This document shows positions 27,120 through 37,713 of a DNA stretch of 64,000 bases, in pieces. This DNA is from Paracoccaceae bacterium (GTDB taxonomy: Bacteria > Pseudomonadota > Alphaproteobacteria > Rhodobacterales > Rhodobacteraceae), in the NCBI GenBank assembly GCA_021648025.1, contig JAKITO010000004.1, forward strand, positions 1 through 64,000, in the 5' to 3' direction. Each line of letters starts with the position of its first letter. Position 1 is the stretch's first letter. The translations under genes were made by a program, and so were the position numbers. The notes below the pieces were generated by a model. It saw only the letters and a list, made by a program, of their open reading frames with translations, was not told where the DNA came from and ran no database searches.

Positions 27120-27565
27120 GTGCAGCCCTGCATCTGGCCAAAGTGGATGACCTGGACCGTCTGCTTGCACTGGTCACCGCCTTTCACACCGAAGAGGGGC
27201 TGCAAAGCTCCGATGAGGTGCGCCGCAAAGGCATTGTCCCCCTGCTGGAAGGCATCCCGCACGGTGCCGCCTATCTGATTGGACCTGCCCGTGCGCCGAT
27301 GGGATATGTGATCGTCACCTTTGGCTGGTCGGTCGAACACGGCGGCATGGATGGGTTCATCGACGAGATTTATCTGCGCCCCGCCGTGCGTGGGCGCGGC
27401 ATTGCAGGCGAAGTTCTGATCGCTTTGCCCAAGGCGCTGTCCGAGGCCGGAGTGACAGCGTTGCATCTGGTTGTTGACCAATCCAACAAAACCGCCAACC
27501 GCCTTTATACCCGCGCCGGGTTTGTATTGCGCGAACGGCACAGGCTGATGACGCGGCGGTTATAG
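27116..27565 (+). CDS. GNAT family N-acetyltransferase
   Basis: A 149-residue protein with the GNAT acetyl-CoA-binding motif A in IDEIYLRPAVRGRGIAGEVL (RxxGxA) and motif B around LHLVVDQSNKTANRLYTRAGFV. The acceptor is unknown. It starts inside the end of the nucleoside hydrolase gene by four bases and is convergent with eno 18 bases further on. Confidence 0.85.
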   Translation: MSAALHLAKVDDLDRLLALVTAFHTEEGLQSSDEVRRKGIVPLLEGIPHGAAYLIGPARAPMGYVIVTFGWSVEHGGMDGFIDEIYLRPAVRGRGIAGEVLIALPKALSEAGVTALHLVVDQSNKTANRLYTRAGFVLRERHRLMTRRL

Positions 27566-27583
27566 CGTCAGAGATTGCCCCGT

Positions 27584-28933
<1,350 letters not shown>

Positions 28934-28938
28934 TTAGG

Positions 28939-29835
28939 TCACAGGTCAGGCACAGAGGTAGCCAAGGCAAGTTTTCGTTCGCGCCAGACAGTAAAGATAC
29001 CTGAGGCGACGATAATGCCTGATCCCAGCAACATCAGCCCGTCCAGTGTTTCGTCAAACACCAGAACGCCGATGATCAGCGCAAAGATCAGCCGGGTGTA
29101 GCGGAAGGGTGTGACGTATGAAACATCCCCCATGCGCATGGCCTGAACGATGGCATAATACGAAAGTGTTCCCAGCACTATCATGGTGATCATTTGCACC
29201 CCCAACACCGGCGTCAGCGCAACAAAGTCACGCAGGCTGAACAGGGACAGGACGCCGCCCGACGGTATCAGCATCACAAAGCCAAGAAAGCTGAGTTGGA
29301 GCGACGATATTTCAGGCGGGGCGATCCGGGTCATCAGGTCTCGCAAGGACAGGCCGATCACCCCCATGACCGCGAACAACGACAGGGCATTGAACCCGTC
29401 AAATCCGGGGCGGATCACCAGCAGGACGCCAAAAAAGCCGACCCAGATGGCGCTCCAACGGCGCCAGCCGACGGGTTCGCGCAAAAACAGCGCCGCCCCA
29501 AGGGTGACCGCCAGCGGAGTGGCCTGGAGGATGGCAGAAGCTGACGAAATGGGGGTGAGGGCAAGGGCGGTTATGAAACCGACGGTGCCGATCAACTCTC
29601 CCAATGAGCGCAGATAAATTGCCGGTGTCAGCCAGCGGCGTGAAAACAGCGGCTGGCCTTGCCACAAGATCATCGTGGCGAAAACCACAGCCCCCCCAAC
29701 CCCAAGCGTGGAGACGATTTGCCAGGTGGGCAACTGGCCTGCCACCAGTTTGATGATCATGTCCTCGATGGCAAAGCCAAGCATCGCCAGCACCATCAGA
29801 ATGGCACCATTGATATTGGCACGCGTTGGGTTCAT
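28939..29835 (-). CDS. DMT superfamily (EamA) transporter
   Basis: A 298-residue inner-membrane protein with about ten hydrophobic segments arranged as two EamA repeats (GAILMVLAMLGFAIEDMIIK opening the first; a second half with VTPFRYTRLIFALIIGVLVFDE). Such proteins export or exchange small metabolites; the substrate is not predictable. The C-terminal short basic tail is cytoplasmic. It is divergent from the AbrB-type membrane gene. Confidence 0.85.
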   Translation of the reverse strand: MNPTRANINGAILMVLAMLGFAIEDMIIKLVAGQLPTWQIVSTLGVGGAVVFATMILWQGQPLFSRRWLTPAIYLRSLGELIGTVGFITALALTPISSASAILQATPLAVTLGAALFLREPVGWRRWSAIWVGFFGVLLVIRPGFDGFNALSLFAVMGVIGLSLRDLMTRIAPPEISSLQLSFLGFVMLIPSGGVLSLFSLRDFVALTPVLGVQMITMIVLGTLSYYAIVQAMRMGDVSYVTPFRYTRLIFALIIGVLVFDETLDGLMLLGSGIIVASGIFTVWRERKLALATSVPDL

Positions 29836-29917
29836 TTGGTTTTTCCTGAAATCCGGGTTGTCATTGGCGGCATGGCGCAGATTGTGCCGGGTCGCAAGGT
29901 ATGGCAGTCATTGGTCA

Positions 29918-30985
29918 ATGCAAAAACACCCACCCAACCCAGGAAATGTTACCTTGCTGACGCTGTTGACCCTGTGCGTTGGGCTTGGCGGCGCAGGGAT
30001 TGGCTGGTTCATGTCGATGCCTGCTGCGTTCCTGATCGGTCCGGCACTGGCGGTGTCATTGGCCGGCCTTGCAGGCCTGTCCATGGGCATCACCGGAGGG
30101 CTGCGCAATCTGGTGATGGTGGCGCTGGGGCTTGGCATCGGAGCGGGGTTTGATGCCAGCGCAAGTGCGGCAATCCTGCGCTGGCCGCTGGCCTTTGTGG
30201 TGCAGGGTCTGACGCTGGTTCTGGCGCTGTACCTCGGGCGGTGGATGCTGAACCGGTGGTTCGGGTTTGACCGTAAAAGCGCGGTGCTGGCGGTGGTTCC
30301 GGGACATCTTAGCCTGGTGATCGCAATGGCGAGCGAGGCGGGGATGGACACCCAACGGGTCATTCTGGTTCAGAGCCTGCGGTTGTTGTCGCTTATCGTG
30401 CTGGTGCCGTTTGCCGCGCTGATGCTGGGCTATGAAATGCAGGCCGGGGTATTGCCGGGCGGGGTGCCAATGTTGTGGGGTCATCTGGCCGGGCTGGCTT
30501 TGGTCGGGGTTGGCGCCGCCTGGGGGTTTGCGCGGGCTGGCATCCCGGCCCCATTGTTGCTGGGGCCAATGGTGGTGTCTGCGGTCGGGCATATATCCGG
30601 GCTGACCCCTGGCACGGTCCCTGACTGGATCATGTCCCTGGCGTTTGTCGGCATGGGCGCGATGCTGGGCACGCGGTTTTCCGGTCTGAGTGTCGCCACC
30701 CTGCGCAGCGGATTGCTGGCCGGGCTGGCATCGGCCGGGCTGGCGGTGATCCTGACGGTGCTGTCCGCCTTGCCGGTGGCCATGATGCTGAACATGCCCG
30801 CCGCCCACGTTCTGGCGGCGTTTTCACCGGGCGGGCTTGAGACCATGATCGCGCTTGGGGTGGCGATGGGGGCCAGTCCGGGGTTTGTTGCCGCCTGCCA
30901 CATTATGCGGCTTCTGGTGCTGGGTGCGCTGTTGCCGTTGTTTCTGAGGTCTGCGTCCGGGAAAACCCGCTCCTCAAGCCCTTGA
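29918..30985 (+). CDS. AbrB-family (COG3180-type) membrane protein
   Basis: A 355-residue polytopic membrane protein with around ten segments in two related halves. The pattern GWFMSMPAAFLIGPALAVSLAGL, recurring later as RAGIPAPLLLGPMVVSAVGHISGL, is the duplicated AbrB membrane domain. Members are often misnamed ammonia monooxygenase or AbrB regulator; neither applies. HVLAAFSPGGLETMIALGVAMG near the C-terminus is conserved. The transported molecule is unknown. The ATG at 29918 has a weak ribosome site, so the start is provisional. Confidence 0.78.
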   Translation: MQKHPPNPGNVTLLTLLTLCVGLGGAGIGWFMSMPAAFLIGPALAVSLAGLAGLSMGITGGLRNLVMVALGLGIGAGFDASASAAILRWPLAFVVQGLTLVLALYLGRWMLNRWFGFDRKSAVLAVVPGHLSLVIAMASEAGMDTQRVILVQSLRLLSLIVLVPFAALMLGYEMQAGVLPGGVPMLWGHLAGLALVGVGAAWGFARAGIPAPLLLGPMVVSAVGHISGLTPGTVPDWIMSLAFVGMGAMLGTRFSGLSVATLRSGLLAGLASAGLAVILTVLSALPVAMMLNMPAAHVLAAFSPGGLETMIALGVAMGASPGFVAACHIMRLLVLGALLPLFLRSASGKTRSSSP

Positions 30986-31005
30986 AAGGGCTTTCCTCGC
31001 AGGTT

Positions 31006-31422
31006 CTATTTGGGTTTACGGATCGGAACACCATAAAGTTCCAACCGGTGACCCCGCAGTTCATAGCCCAGTTTGGCAGCGATCTTTTCCTGTAGTGCTT
31101 CGATTTCCGGATCGACAAATTCGATCACCTCGCCCGAGTTCATGTCGATCAGGTGGTCGTGGTGGTCGCGCTCGGCGTCTTCGTAGCGCGCGCGTCCGTC
31201 ACCAAATTCCAGCCGCTCCAGAATGTCGGCCTCTTCGAACAGCTTGACGGTGCGATAGACGGTGGCGATGGAAATGCCCTTGTCAATCGCCACGGCCCTT
31301 GCATAGAGCGCTTCTACATCCGGGTGGTCATTGCTGTCTTGCAGCACCTTGCCAATGACCCGGCGCTGGCCGGTCATCCGCAGGCCCTTGGCCTCGCATC
31401 TGGAAATGATGGTATCGGACAT
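31006..31422 (-). CDS. Fur/Mur family metal-responsive regulator
   Basis: A 138-residue dimeric repressor. An N-terminal winged helix (GLRMTGQRRVIGKVL and ISIATVYRTVKLFEEADILERLEF) precedes a metal-sensing domain with ERDHHDHLID. The CxxC zinc pairs of enterobacterial Fur are absent, as is usual in alphaproteobacteria, where the homolog is often the manganese regulator Mur. The start at 31422 is fixed by GGAGG five bases upstream. It is divergent from the helicase gene. Confidence 0.9.
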   Translation of the reverse strand: MSDTIISRCEAKGLRMTGQRRVIGKVLQDSNDHPDVEALYARAVAIDKGISIATVYRTVKLFEEADILERLEFGDGRARYEDAERDHHDHLIDMNSGEVIEFVDPEIEALQEKIAAKLGYELRGHRLELYGVPIRKPK

Positions 31423-31768
31423 GATTGCCTCCGTTCGCGTCTCAGCCACCTTTTTATCCGGCATTCCCGCTTTGCGCCACCAATATGTGGCCTTGAAAAG
31501 GGTTGACATTGCCGCATCATGGGTTCATTTGCCTCGCTAGGCATCGTCCTCTGCCGCGTGAGCAGAATAAAGAGCAGGTTGATAAACCTGCCAGTCCAAC
31601 AGGGCCAAATGGACGATTGCCAAACGATCCCAAAATCACGCGTGGGGCAAAAGCGCCGGACCGGCCTTTGGCATGAGCCATTGGGTCTGAGGCTCCGCGC
31701 GCCCAGCGAAAGGCCTTGTATAGGCCAAAACAAAGGTTCGCATTTTGCCGGACCGTAAAGGATATGAA
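31423..31768. other. Divergent intergenic region between fur/mur and the DEAD-box helicase gene
   Basis: Holds the promoters of both genes. A consensus TTGACA lies at 31503-31508 on the plus strand but has no good -10 at 16-18 bases. A 7-bp stem with a GATA loop occurs at 31574-31591 and could sit in the helicase leader. No small gene is convincing here. Confidence 0.5.
31574..31591 (+). repeat. Short perfect hairpin in the helicase leader
   Basis: GCAGGTT (31574-31580) pairs with AACCTGC (31585-31591) around a GATA tetraloop. It lies 178 bases before the helicase start. It may be an operator or a leader hairpin. Confidence 0.5.
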
Positions 31769-33064
31769 GTGAACGAATTTGAAATGATGGGCCTGCCCGA
31801 GCAGCTGATCAAACGACTGAAAGCCATGGGGCTAAGCCAGCCGACACCAATCCAGAGCCATGCCATCCCATACGGGCTGAATGGCCGTGATGTGATGGGG
31901 CTGGCGCAGACCGGCACTGGCAAGACGCTGGCGTTTGGGTTGCCCCTGGTGACGCAGATGCTGGAATTTGACAAAAAGCCCGCCAGATATGCGGTGCGCG
32001 GGCTGGTTCTGGCACCGACGCGCGAATTGGCCAACCAGATTTGCGAGCATCTGCGCGCATTGGTCGAAGGCACGCCGCTGAAAGTCGGTTTTGTGGTTGG
32101 CGGCCAGTCGATCAGGGCGCAGATGCAGCGGCTTGAAAAGGGCACCGACCTGTTGGTGGCAACCCCCGGGCGGTTGATTGATCTGATGGACCGGCGCGCG
32201 CTGACCCTGGATGAATGCGTGTTTCTGGTGCTGGACGAGGCCGATCAGATGCTGGACATGGGGTTCATCCATGCCCTGCGCAAGATCGCGGCGATGCTGC
32301 CTGAAGAACGCCAGACCATGCTGTTTTCGGCCACCATGCCCAAGCAGATGAACGAGATTGCCAATTCATACCTAAGGAACCCCAAGCGGGTTGAGGTGTC
32401 GCCGCCGGGCAAGGTGGCGGACAAGATCACCCAAGAAGTGCATTTCATTGCCAAGGCCGAGAAGACGGCGTTGTTGAAAGAGCTGCTGGATAAGCACCGC
32501 GATGAACGGGCGTTGGTGTTTGGGCGTACCAAACATGGCTGTGAAAAGCTGATGAAGCATCTGGTCAATGCGGGTTTTTCCGCCATTTCGATCCATGGCA
32601 ACAAAAGCCAGGGTCAGCGCGATCGCGCCTTGGCGGCGTTCAAGGCGGGCACGGTCAAGGTGCTGGTGGCCACGGATGTGGCGGCACGGGGGTTGGACAT
32701 TCCGGATGTGAAACACGTCTATAACTACGATCTGCCGAATGTGCCGGATGCCTATGTGCACCGGATCGGGCGCACGGCCCGGGCTGGCAAGGACGGCGCT
32801 GCGGTGGCGTTTTGCGCACCCGACGAGATGGGCGAATTGAAGGCCATCCAGAAGGTGATGAAGATGGAAATCCCTGTCGCCTCGGGGCGCCCGTGGGAGT
32901 TGAGCGAAGTGCCGGCCAAGCCCAAAGGGCGTGGTGGCGGTGGCGGACGCCGGGGTGGCGGTCAGGGCCGAGGTGGTCAGGGCCAGCCGCAGGGTGGCAA
33001 GCCTCAGGGTGGCGCGCGTCGGCGCAAGCCTTCGCGCGGTCGGGGTGGTCAGCAGGCGGCTTGA
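31769..33064 (+). CDS. DEAD-box RNA helicase (RhlE-like)
   Basis: A 431-residue ATP-dependent RNA helicase for RNA remodelling or ribosome assembly. The Q motif (PTPIQSHAIP), motif I AQTGTGKT, motif II VLDEADQMLD, motif III SATMP and motif VI HRIGRTARAG are all present. The C-terminal 65 residues are a Gly/Arg/Gln-rich tail (GRGGGGGRRGGGQGRGGQ) likely to bind RNA. I chose the GTG at 31769, six bases after AAAGGA, which gives the family-typical NEFEMMGLPEQL opening. Confidence 0.88.
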   Translation: MNEFEMMGLPEQLIKRLKAMGLSQPTPIQSHAIPYGLNGRDVMGLAQTGTGKTLAFGLPLVTQMLEFDKKPARYAVRGLVLAPTRELANQICEHLRALVEGTPLKVGFVVGGQSIRAQMQRLEKGTDLLVATPGRLIDLMDRRALTLDECVFLVLDEADQMLDMGFIHALRKIAAMLPEERQTMLFSATMPKQMNEIANSYLRNPKRVEVSPPGKVADKITQEVHFIAKAEKTALLKELLDKHRDERALVFGRTKHGCEKLMKHLVNAGFSAISIHGNKSQGQRDRALAAFKAGTVKVLVATDVAARGLDIPDVKHVYNYDLPNVPDAYVHRIGRTARAGKDGAAVAFCAPDEMGELKAIQKVMKMEIPVASGRPWELSEVPAKPKGRGGGGGRRGGGQGRGGQGQPQGGKPQGGARRRKPSRGRGGQQAA

Positions 33065-33077
33065 TACCAGATGCGGA

Positions 33078-33108
33078 CACAGCCCCGGAGGTTAAGACCG
33101 GGGCTGTG
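33078..33108. terminator. Hairpin between convergent helicase and hydrolase genes
   Basis: CACAGCCCCGG (33078-33088) is perfectly complementary to CCGGGGCTGTG (33098-33108) with a nine-base loop. It lies between two gene ends (33064 and 33115) and can serve both strands, although neither side has a T-run. Confidence 0.6.
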
Positions 33109-33114
33109 GCGCGT

Positions 33115-34161
33115 TCAGCCGATCGTATTGCGCAACCAATTGGCAACCTGTCGTAATGCTTGATCCCCTTGCGGGATGACCCGGGTGATTGACACAAAAG
33201 CATGGACCTGACCGGGGAATTCTACCAACTCAACCGCAACACCGACTTGGCGCAGCGCGGTGGCATAGTTCTGCCCGTCATCCCAAAGCGGGTCGTGACC
33301 GGCGACGATGATTAACGCGGCCGGCTGGCCAGCTAAGCGATCCGAGAATAGCGGCGCAACACGCGGGTCAAGACGGTCCTGCCCGTCCGGCAGATACAGG
33401 TCCAGATACCAGTTGATCCGCTCAACCGGCAGCACATAGGCGTCCTTCAACGCGCGCATCGAGTCAGAGTCCATACCCGTATCCACCGCCGGATAGATCA
33501 ACACCTGCCCGGCGGGCATCTGCGCCCCCTGCCCCTCCTGCCCCTGCAAGTCATGGATCATTGCCGCCGCCAGATTGGCCCCGGCACTGTCACCGCCAAC
33601 AACAATACGGCCCGCATCCACGCCCCACTCTGACGGTGTTGCAACCATTGCCCGATAGCAGGCCAGACAATCATCCAGACCGGCCGGAAACTTGTGTTCC
33701 GGCGCCAGACGGTAATCATAAGATATCACCCGGATGCCCGCCCAGGCCGCCAGCTTGGCACACAGCCCATCGTGGGTGTCCAGCCCGCCCTGAACCCAGC
33801 CGCCTCCGTGCAGGTACAACAAGGTCGCACGGGGTGTTTCATCACCGACGCTGACAGCATCGTATAATCTCGCGGGCCGTGGCCCGTTGGCACCCGGCAT
33901 GAGGATATCGGATTTGCGCAACATCTGCGGCCCGGGCAAATCAAACTTGGCCGCAAGGGCCGCCAGCCCCGCCCGGCTTTCTTCCAGGGTGGGCGGGCCG
34001 CCGGTCTCGCGCACCAGGTTCAGCAATTCGCCAACCGCCTGCGCCTTGGCGTCTATCACCCGACCAGACACCCGTTTGCGCCGACCTGTCAGGATCAACC
34101 CGACCAGCCATTCGGGCGATTTGACCAGCAACAACGCCAATATCAATTTCAGTTTTCGCAT
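33115..34161 (-). CDS. Alpha/beta hydrolase, HSL-type esterase
   Basis: A 348-residue hydrolase of the hormone-sensitive-lipase group. The oxyanion-hole HGGGW and nucleophile GDSAG motifs are present, with Asp in AGHDPLWDDG and His in GQVHAFV completing the triad. The first 20 residues (KLKLILALLLVKSPEWLVGLIL) are hydrophobic and may attach it to the membrane. The ATG at 34161 is preceded by an AGGGGGC stretch; earlier starts lack one. Substrate unknown. Confidence 0.82.
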   Translation of the reverse strand: MRKLKLILALLLVKSPEWLVGLILTGRRKRVSGRVIDAKAQAVGELLNLVRETGGPPTLEESRAGLAALAAKFDLPGPQMLRKSDILMPGANGPRPARLYDAVSVGDETPRATLLYLHGGGWVQGGLDTHDGLCAKLAAWAGIRVISYDYRLAPEHKFPAGLDDCLACYRAMVATPSEWGVDAGRIVVGGDSAGANLAAAMIHDLQGQEGQGAQMPAGQVLIYPAVDTGMDSDSMRALKDAYVLPVERINWYLDLYLPDGQDRLDPRVAPLFSDRLAGQPAALIIVAGHDPLWDDGQNYATALRQVGVAVELVEFPGQVHAFVSITRVIPQGDQALRQVANWLRNTIG

Positions 34162-34321
34162 TTCTGCCCCCTGCTCGCGCATCCCCATCATAAGCCCGCA
34201 CCAAAAGAGTTCAATCGACATGCGACATATGCGGTATGCACCAGTATACCGCCTTTCACCCAACGCCGATCTGCGTTAGACCGCCCCAACAGACGTTGCG
34301 CGCATCAAAGGAGTCGCCCCC

Positions 34322-35536
34322 ATGACCAAGATCAAAGTGGATAACCCGGTTGTCGAACTTGACGGCGATGAAATGACCCGGATCATCTGGGACTTCATCA
34401 AGAAAAAGCTGATCCTGCCGTATCTGGATATTGACCTGAAATATTACGACCTTGGCATTCAGGCACGCGATGACACCAACGACCAGATCACCATCGACAG
34501 TGCCCATGCGATCCTGAAATACGGCGTCGGCGTCAAATGCGCGACCATCACCCCGGACGAGGCACGGGTCGAGGAATTTGGCCTGAAAGAGATGTGGCGC
34601 AGCCCCAACGGCACCATCCGCAACATCATCGGCGGGGTAATCTTTCGCCAGCCGATCATCTGCCAGAACGTGCCGCGTCTGGTGCCCGGCTGGACCAAGC
34701 CGATTGTCATTGGCCGTCATGCGTTTGGCGACCAATACCGCGCGACGGACTTTAAATTCCCCGGCAAGGGCAAGCTGACGATCAAGTTTATCGGCGACGA
34801 TGGCACGGTTATTGAACGCGAAGTGTTCGATGCGCCGGATTCCGGTGTGGTGATGGCGATGTACAACCTTGACAAGTCGATCATCGATTTTGCCCGGGCG
34901 TCGATGAACTATGGTCTGAACAAAGGCTGGCCGGTGTACCTGTCGACCAAAAACACCATTCTCAAGCAATATGATGGCCGGTTTCTGGAACTGTTCCAAC
35001 AGGTGTTCGAAGAAGAATTCGCCGACAAATTCAAAGCCGCCGGCATCACCTATGAGCATCGTCTGATCGACGACATGGTGGCCTGTGCGATGAAATGGAA
35101 CGGCGGTTATGTCTGGGCCTGCAAGAACTATGACGGCGATGTGCAGTCCGATACGGTGGCGCAGGGGTTCGGCTCGCTTGGTCTGATGACCAGCGTTCTG
35201 ATGACGCCCGATGGCAAAACCGTCGAGGCCGAGGCGGCGCATGGCACCGTGACGCGCCATTACCGGCAGCATCAAAAGGGCGAGGCGACGTCGACCAATT
35301 CGATCGCATCAATCTATGCCTGGACCGGCGGGTTGAAGCACCGTGCCAAACTGGATGACAACGCCGTGCTGATGAATTTTGCCGAGACGATGGAAAAGGT
35401 CGTGGTTGATACGGTGGAATCCGGTGACATGACCAAGGATCTGGCATTGCTGGTGGGACCGGATCAGAAATGGCTGACCACAATGGGGTTCCTTGAGAAG
35501 GTCGATGAGAACCTGAACAAGGCACTAAAGGGATAG
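34322..35536 (+). CDS. icd: NADP-dependent isocitrate dehydrogenase, eukaryote-like type
   Basis: A 404-residue TCA-cycle enzyme that oxidises isocitrate to 2-oxoglutarate. [51 protein letters not shown] and [15 protein letters not shown] match the homodimeric subfamily II enzymes shared by eukaryotes and many alphaproteobacteria, not the E. coli type. [14 protein letters not shown] is conserved near the C-terminus. A ribosome site (AAGGAG) lies just upstream of the ATG. Confidence 0.95.
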   Translation: MTKIKVDNPVVELDGDEMTRIIWDFIKKKLILPYLDIDLKYYDLGIQARDDTNDQITIDSAHAILKYGVGVKCATITPDEARVEEFGLKEMWRSPNGTIRNIIGGVIFRQPIICQNVPRLVPGWTKPIVIGRHAFGDQYRATDFKFPGKGKLTIKFIGDDGTVIEREVFDAPDSGVVMAMYNLDKSIIDFARASMNYGLNKGWPVYLSTKNTILKQYDGRFLELFQQVFEEEFADKFKAAGITYEHRLIDDMVACAMKWNGGYVWACKNYDGDVQSDTVAQGFGSLGLMTSVLMTPDGKTVEAEAAHGTVTRHYRQHQKGEATSTNSIASIYAWTGGLKHRAKLDDNAVLMNFAETMEKVVVDTVESGDMTKDLALLVGPDQKWLTTMGFLEKVDENLNKALKG

Positions 35537-35596
35537 AAATTCACCGAGCTTAAACCTGATCAGAGGTTCCTCGACATCTGGAGCGACTGAAAATTG

Positions 35597-35625
35597 TTGA
35601 TTTAGTGAACCGGAAAGCCTAGCAT
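35597..35625 (+). promoter_or_regulatory. Probable promoter of the RTX gene
   Basis: TTGATT (35597-35602) and TAGCAT (35620-35625) are 17 bases apart, 86 bases before the ATG at 35711. Each box matches consensus at four of six positions. Confidence 0.4.
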
Positions 35626-35710
35626 TTGGATTGCGACATCCACTTTTTGGAGGTCAGCGGATTTAATTCATTTTGTTATCAGCGCTTTTCAAAGTTCCAG
35701 AGGGCACAAT

Positions 35711-36763
35711 ATGGTCAATTTTATTTCAACAGATCCCAATCAAATTCAGCAATCTAAAGCTTTGCTAGGCTTTTCGTCTTTCTATTTTCAATCGGATGCC
35801 AGAGTTTATGACGCAAGTTCTGGTGGCTTTGAGGTGCAGATAGATTCCTTTGTGGGAATTCCTGACCTGCCAGGGCTGCCTGATATACCGGGTCTTCCGA
35901 CACTGGACGCCCTGCCCCCCAATCAATGGTTCGGAACCGGCCTTACCTACCAGACAATTACAATTGATGACCACTCAATGCTGACTCCGATCAGTGGGAC
36001 CATCACCCGCTTTCTCGAAGTCGGCAGCGACTATCGCACTGAAGTTACAGGTCTGGAAATTGACGCCCTCTCATTTTTTCAGGTAAGTGAAACACTGTCC
36101 GACTCTGACAATTTGGACCTGACCAAGACAGTTTTTAGTGGTGATGATTTCTTCCAGACCGGGTCGGCCAGGGATAATCTGAATGGGTTTGACGGCAACG
36201 ATGAGGTGCGCGGAGGGGCCGGAAACGACAAGGTCCGAGGTGGCAAAGGGGATGATACGGTTGTTGGCGAGGCCGGTAATGATGTCGTTTTAGGCGACGC
36301 GGGCAATGACGCTCTGTTGGGTGGTGCCGGTAATGACAAGCTTGACGGGGGCAAAAACAACGACAGGCTTCTTGGCGGCGCGGGCAAGGACAAGCTTGAA
36401 GGCGGCGGCGGAAGCGACACACTGTTTGGCGGCGCGGGCAAGGACAAACTTTTTGGCGACGGTGGCCAAGACGTTCTGAATGGCGGCAAAGGCGCGGATG
36501 TTCTGAGCGGAGGTTCTGGTGCTGACACGTTCGTGTTCAAAGACGGCTATGGCAAAGACACGATCAGGGATTTTGCCGATAATGTCGACACCATCCAGCT
36601 GGACGATGCCCTTTGGGCCGGCACTTTGACCAAGCAGCAGGTCATCAACCAGTTTGCCACGGTTGCGGGCGGTGATATTGTGTTTGACTTTGGCACCGAT
36701 GAGTTGACGATCAAAGGCTTTACCGATTTGTCTGCACTAAAGGACGATATGGATATTATCTGA
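35711..36763 (+). CDS. RTX calcium-binding secreted protein
   Basis: A 350-residue protein probably exported by a type I secretion system. Residues 1-150 form a unique domain with a proline-rich stretch ([15 protein letters not shown], about 51-65). Residues about 158-271 carry roughly a dozen RTX nonapeptides of the GGxGxDxLx type ([27 protein letters not shown] and so on) that fold into a Ca-binding beta-roll. The last 75 residues ([15 protein letters not shown] onward) are the usual flank and C-terminal secretion signal. There is no N-terminal signal peptide and no transporter gene nearby. Function of the N-domain unknown. Confidence 0.85.
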   Translation: MVNFISTDPNQIQQSKALLGFSSFYFQSDARVYDASSGGFEVQIDSFVGIPDLPGLPDIPGLPTLDALPPNQWFGTGLTYQTITIDDHSMLTPISGTITRFLEVGSDYRTEVTGLEIDALSFFQVSETLSDSDNLDLTKTVFSGDDFFQTGSARDNLNGFDGNDEVRGGAGNDKVRGGKGDDTVVGEAGNDVVLGDAGNDALLGGAGNDKLDGGKNNDRLLGGAGKDKLEGGGGSDTLFGGAGKDKLFGDGGQDVLNGGKGADVLSGGSGADTFVFKDGYGKDTIRDFADNVDTIQLDDALWAGTLTKQQVINQFATVAGGDIVFDFGTDELTIKGFTDLSALKDDMDII

Positions 36764-36808
36764 CCCAACAGTCGGGCAAGCATGGGCGGGTTCTTCCCCC
36801 TCTTGGCG

Positions 36809-37678
36809 TCATTGGGCCTTATAGGTTTGATAAGCCGCTTGAAATCGCATCAAATTCTCGGCCGTATAGGCCGCAAAATCAATATCCAGCGGCGAGGTGA
36901 TTTCACTCACCATGCTCCACATGGTTTCGCGTAGCAGTGACGCGCATTTCATCGCGCCATAGCGATGCAACAGGTCGTCAGTGACCGGTGCTTCAAAATA
37001 CAGCTCCAGCAATTGGGTTTCCTGCGTTTGCGTTAACCCGTTGTTCGATGCCAGCCCACCCAGATCAAACAACGGCGTGTTGAACCCGGCATAATCCCAG
37101 TCAATCAGCCAAAGCCGCGTGCCATCATCCAGAATATTCGCCGCCAGCAGGTCGTTATGGCCAAACACCATGTCAAACGGTCCCGCCGCCTGTTCCAGTT
37201 CTTCGCCGATCTTCAGCAGGTCCGGCAACAGCCCCACATGGGCGCTGTCTCCGGCCCGCAAAGTCGCTGCATAATCGCGGATCACATGGAACACCCAGAA
37301 TATCAACGCCGGTCCGCGCAGATGTTTGGGCACCTCGTGGTGACATGATCGGATCAGCGGCACAATTCGTTCCAAAGCGCCGGGCGCGCGCACGTCAGTT
37401 TCGCCAAACGTCGTGGCCTCGATGAATTCGATCACCGTGATACCGTCACCGGCATAGACCACCCCCGGGGACAACCCCGCCGCATGCGCCGCACGCGAGG
37501 CGGCCAGTTCATTGAACCGCATCACATGATGTTCCGGGATATCCTGCCCCAGACGGGCCACGTATTTTCCCGTGCCGTCCTGCACAACAAAATTGAGGTT
37601 GGTCAGACCGCCGCCCAGCGGCGCAATCTCGACCTTGCCTTGCCAACACGGCAGCGCCCTGATTATTGCTTCAGTCAT
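36809..37678 (-). CDS. Choline/ethanolamine kinase-like phosphotransferase
   Basis: A 289-residue protein-kinase-like small-molecule kinase. The Gly-rich start LGGGLTNLNFVV, the catalytic loop FGHNDLLAANIL and the metal-binding LIDWDYAG are all present. The tail FDLGGLASNNG follows the choline/ethanolamine and thiamine kinase pattern. The ATG at 37678 follows GGGGA. It starts 35 bases after the indolepyruvate oxidoreductase stop and is likely cotranscribed, a pairing I cannot explain; the substrate could be an amino alcohol. Confidence 0.75.
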   Translation of the reverse strand: MTEAIIRALPCWQGKVEIAPLGGGLTNLNFVVQDGTGKYVARLGQDIPEHHVMRFNELAASRAAHAAGLSPGVVYAGDGITVIEFIEATTFGETDVRAPGALERIVPLIRSCHHEVPKHLRGPALIFWVFHVIRDYAATLRAGDSAHVGLLPDLLKIGEELEQAAGPFDMVFGHNDLLAANILDDGTRLWLIDWDYAGFNTPLFDLGGLASNNGLTQTQETQLLELYFEAPVTDDLLHRYGAMKCASLLRETMWSMVSEITSPLDIDFAAYTAENLMRFQAAYQTYKAQ

Positions 37679-37713
37679 GTGTTCCCCTGGATTTGGCGGC
37701 GATGAACTTTGCT

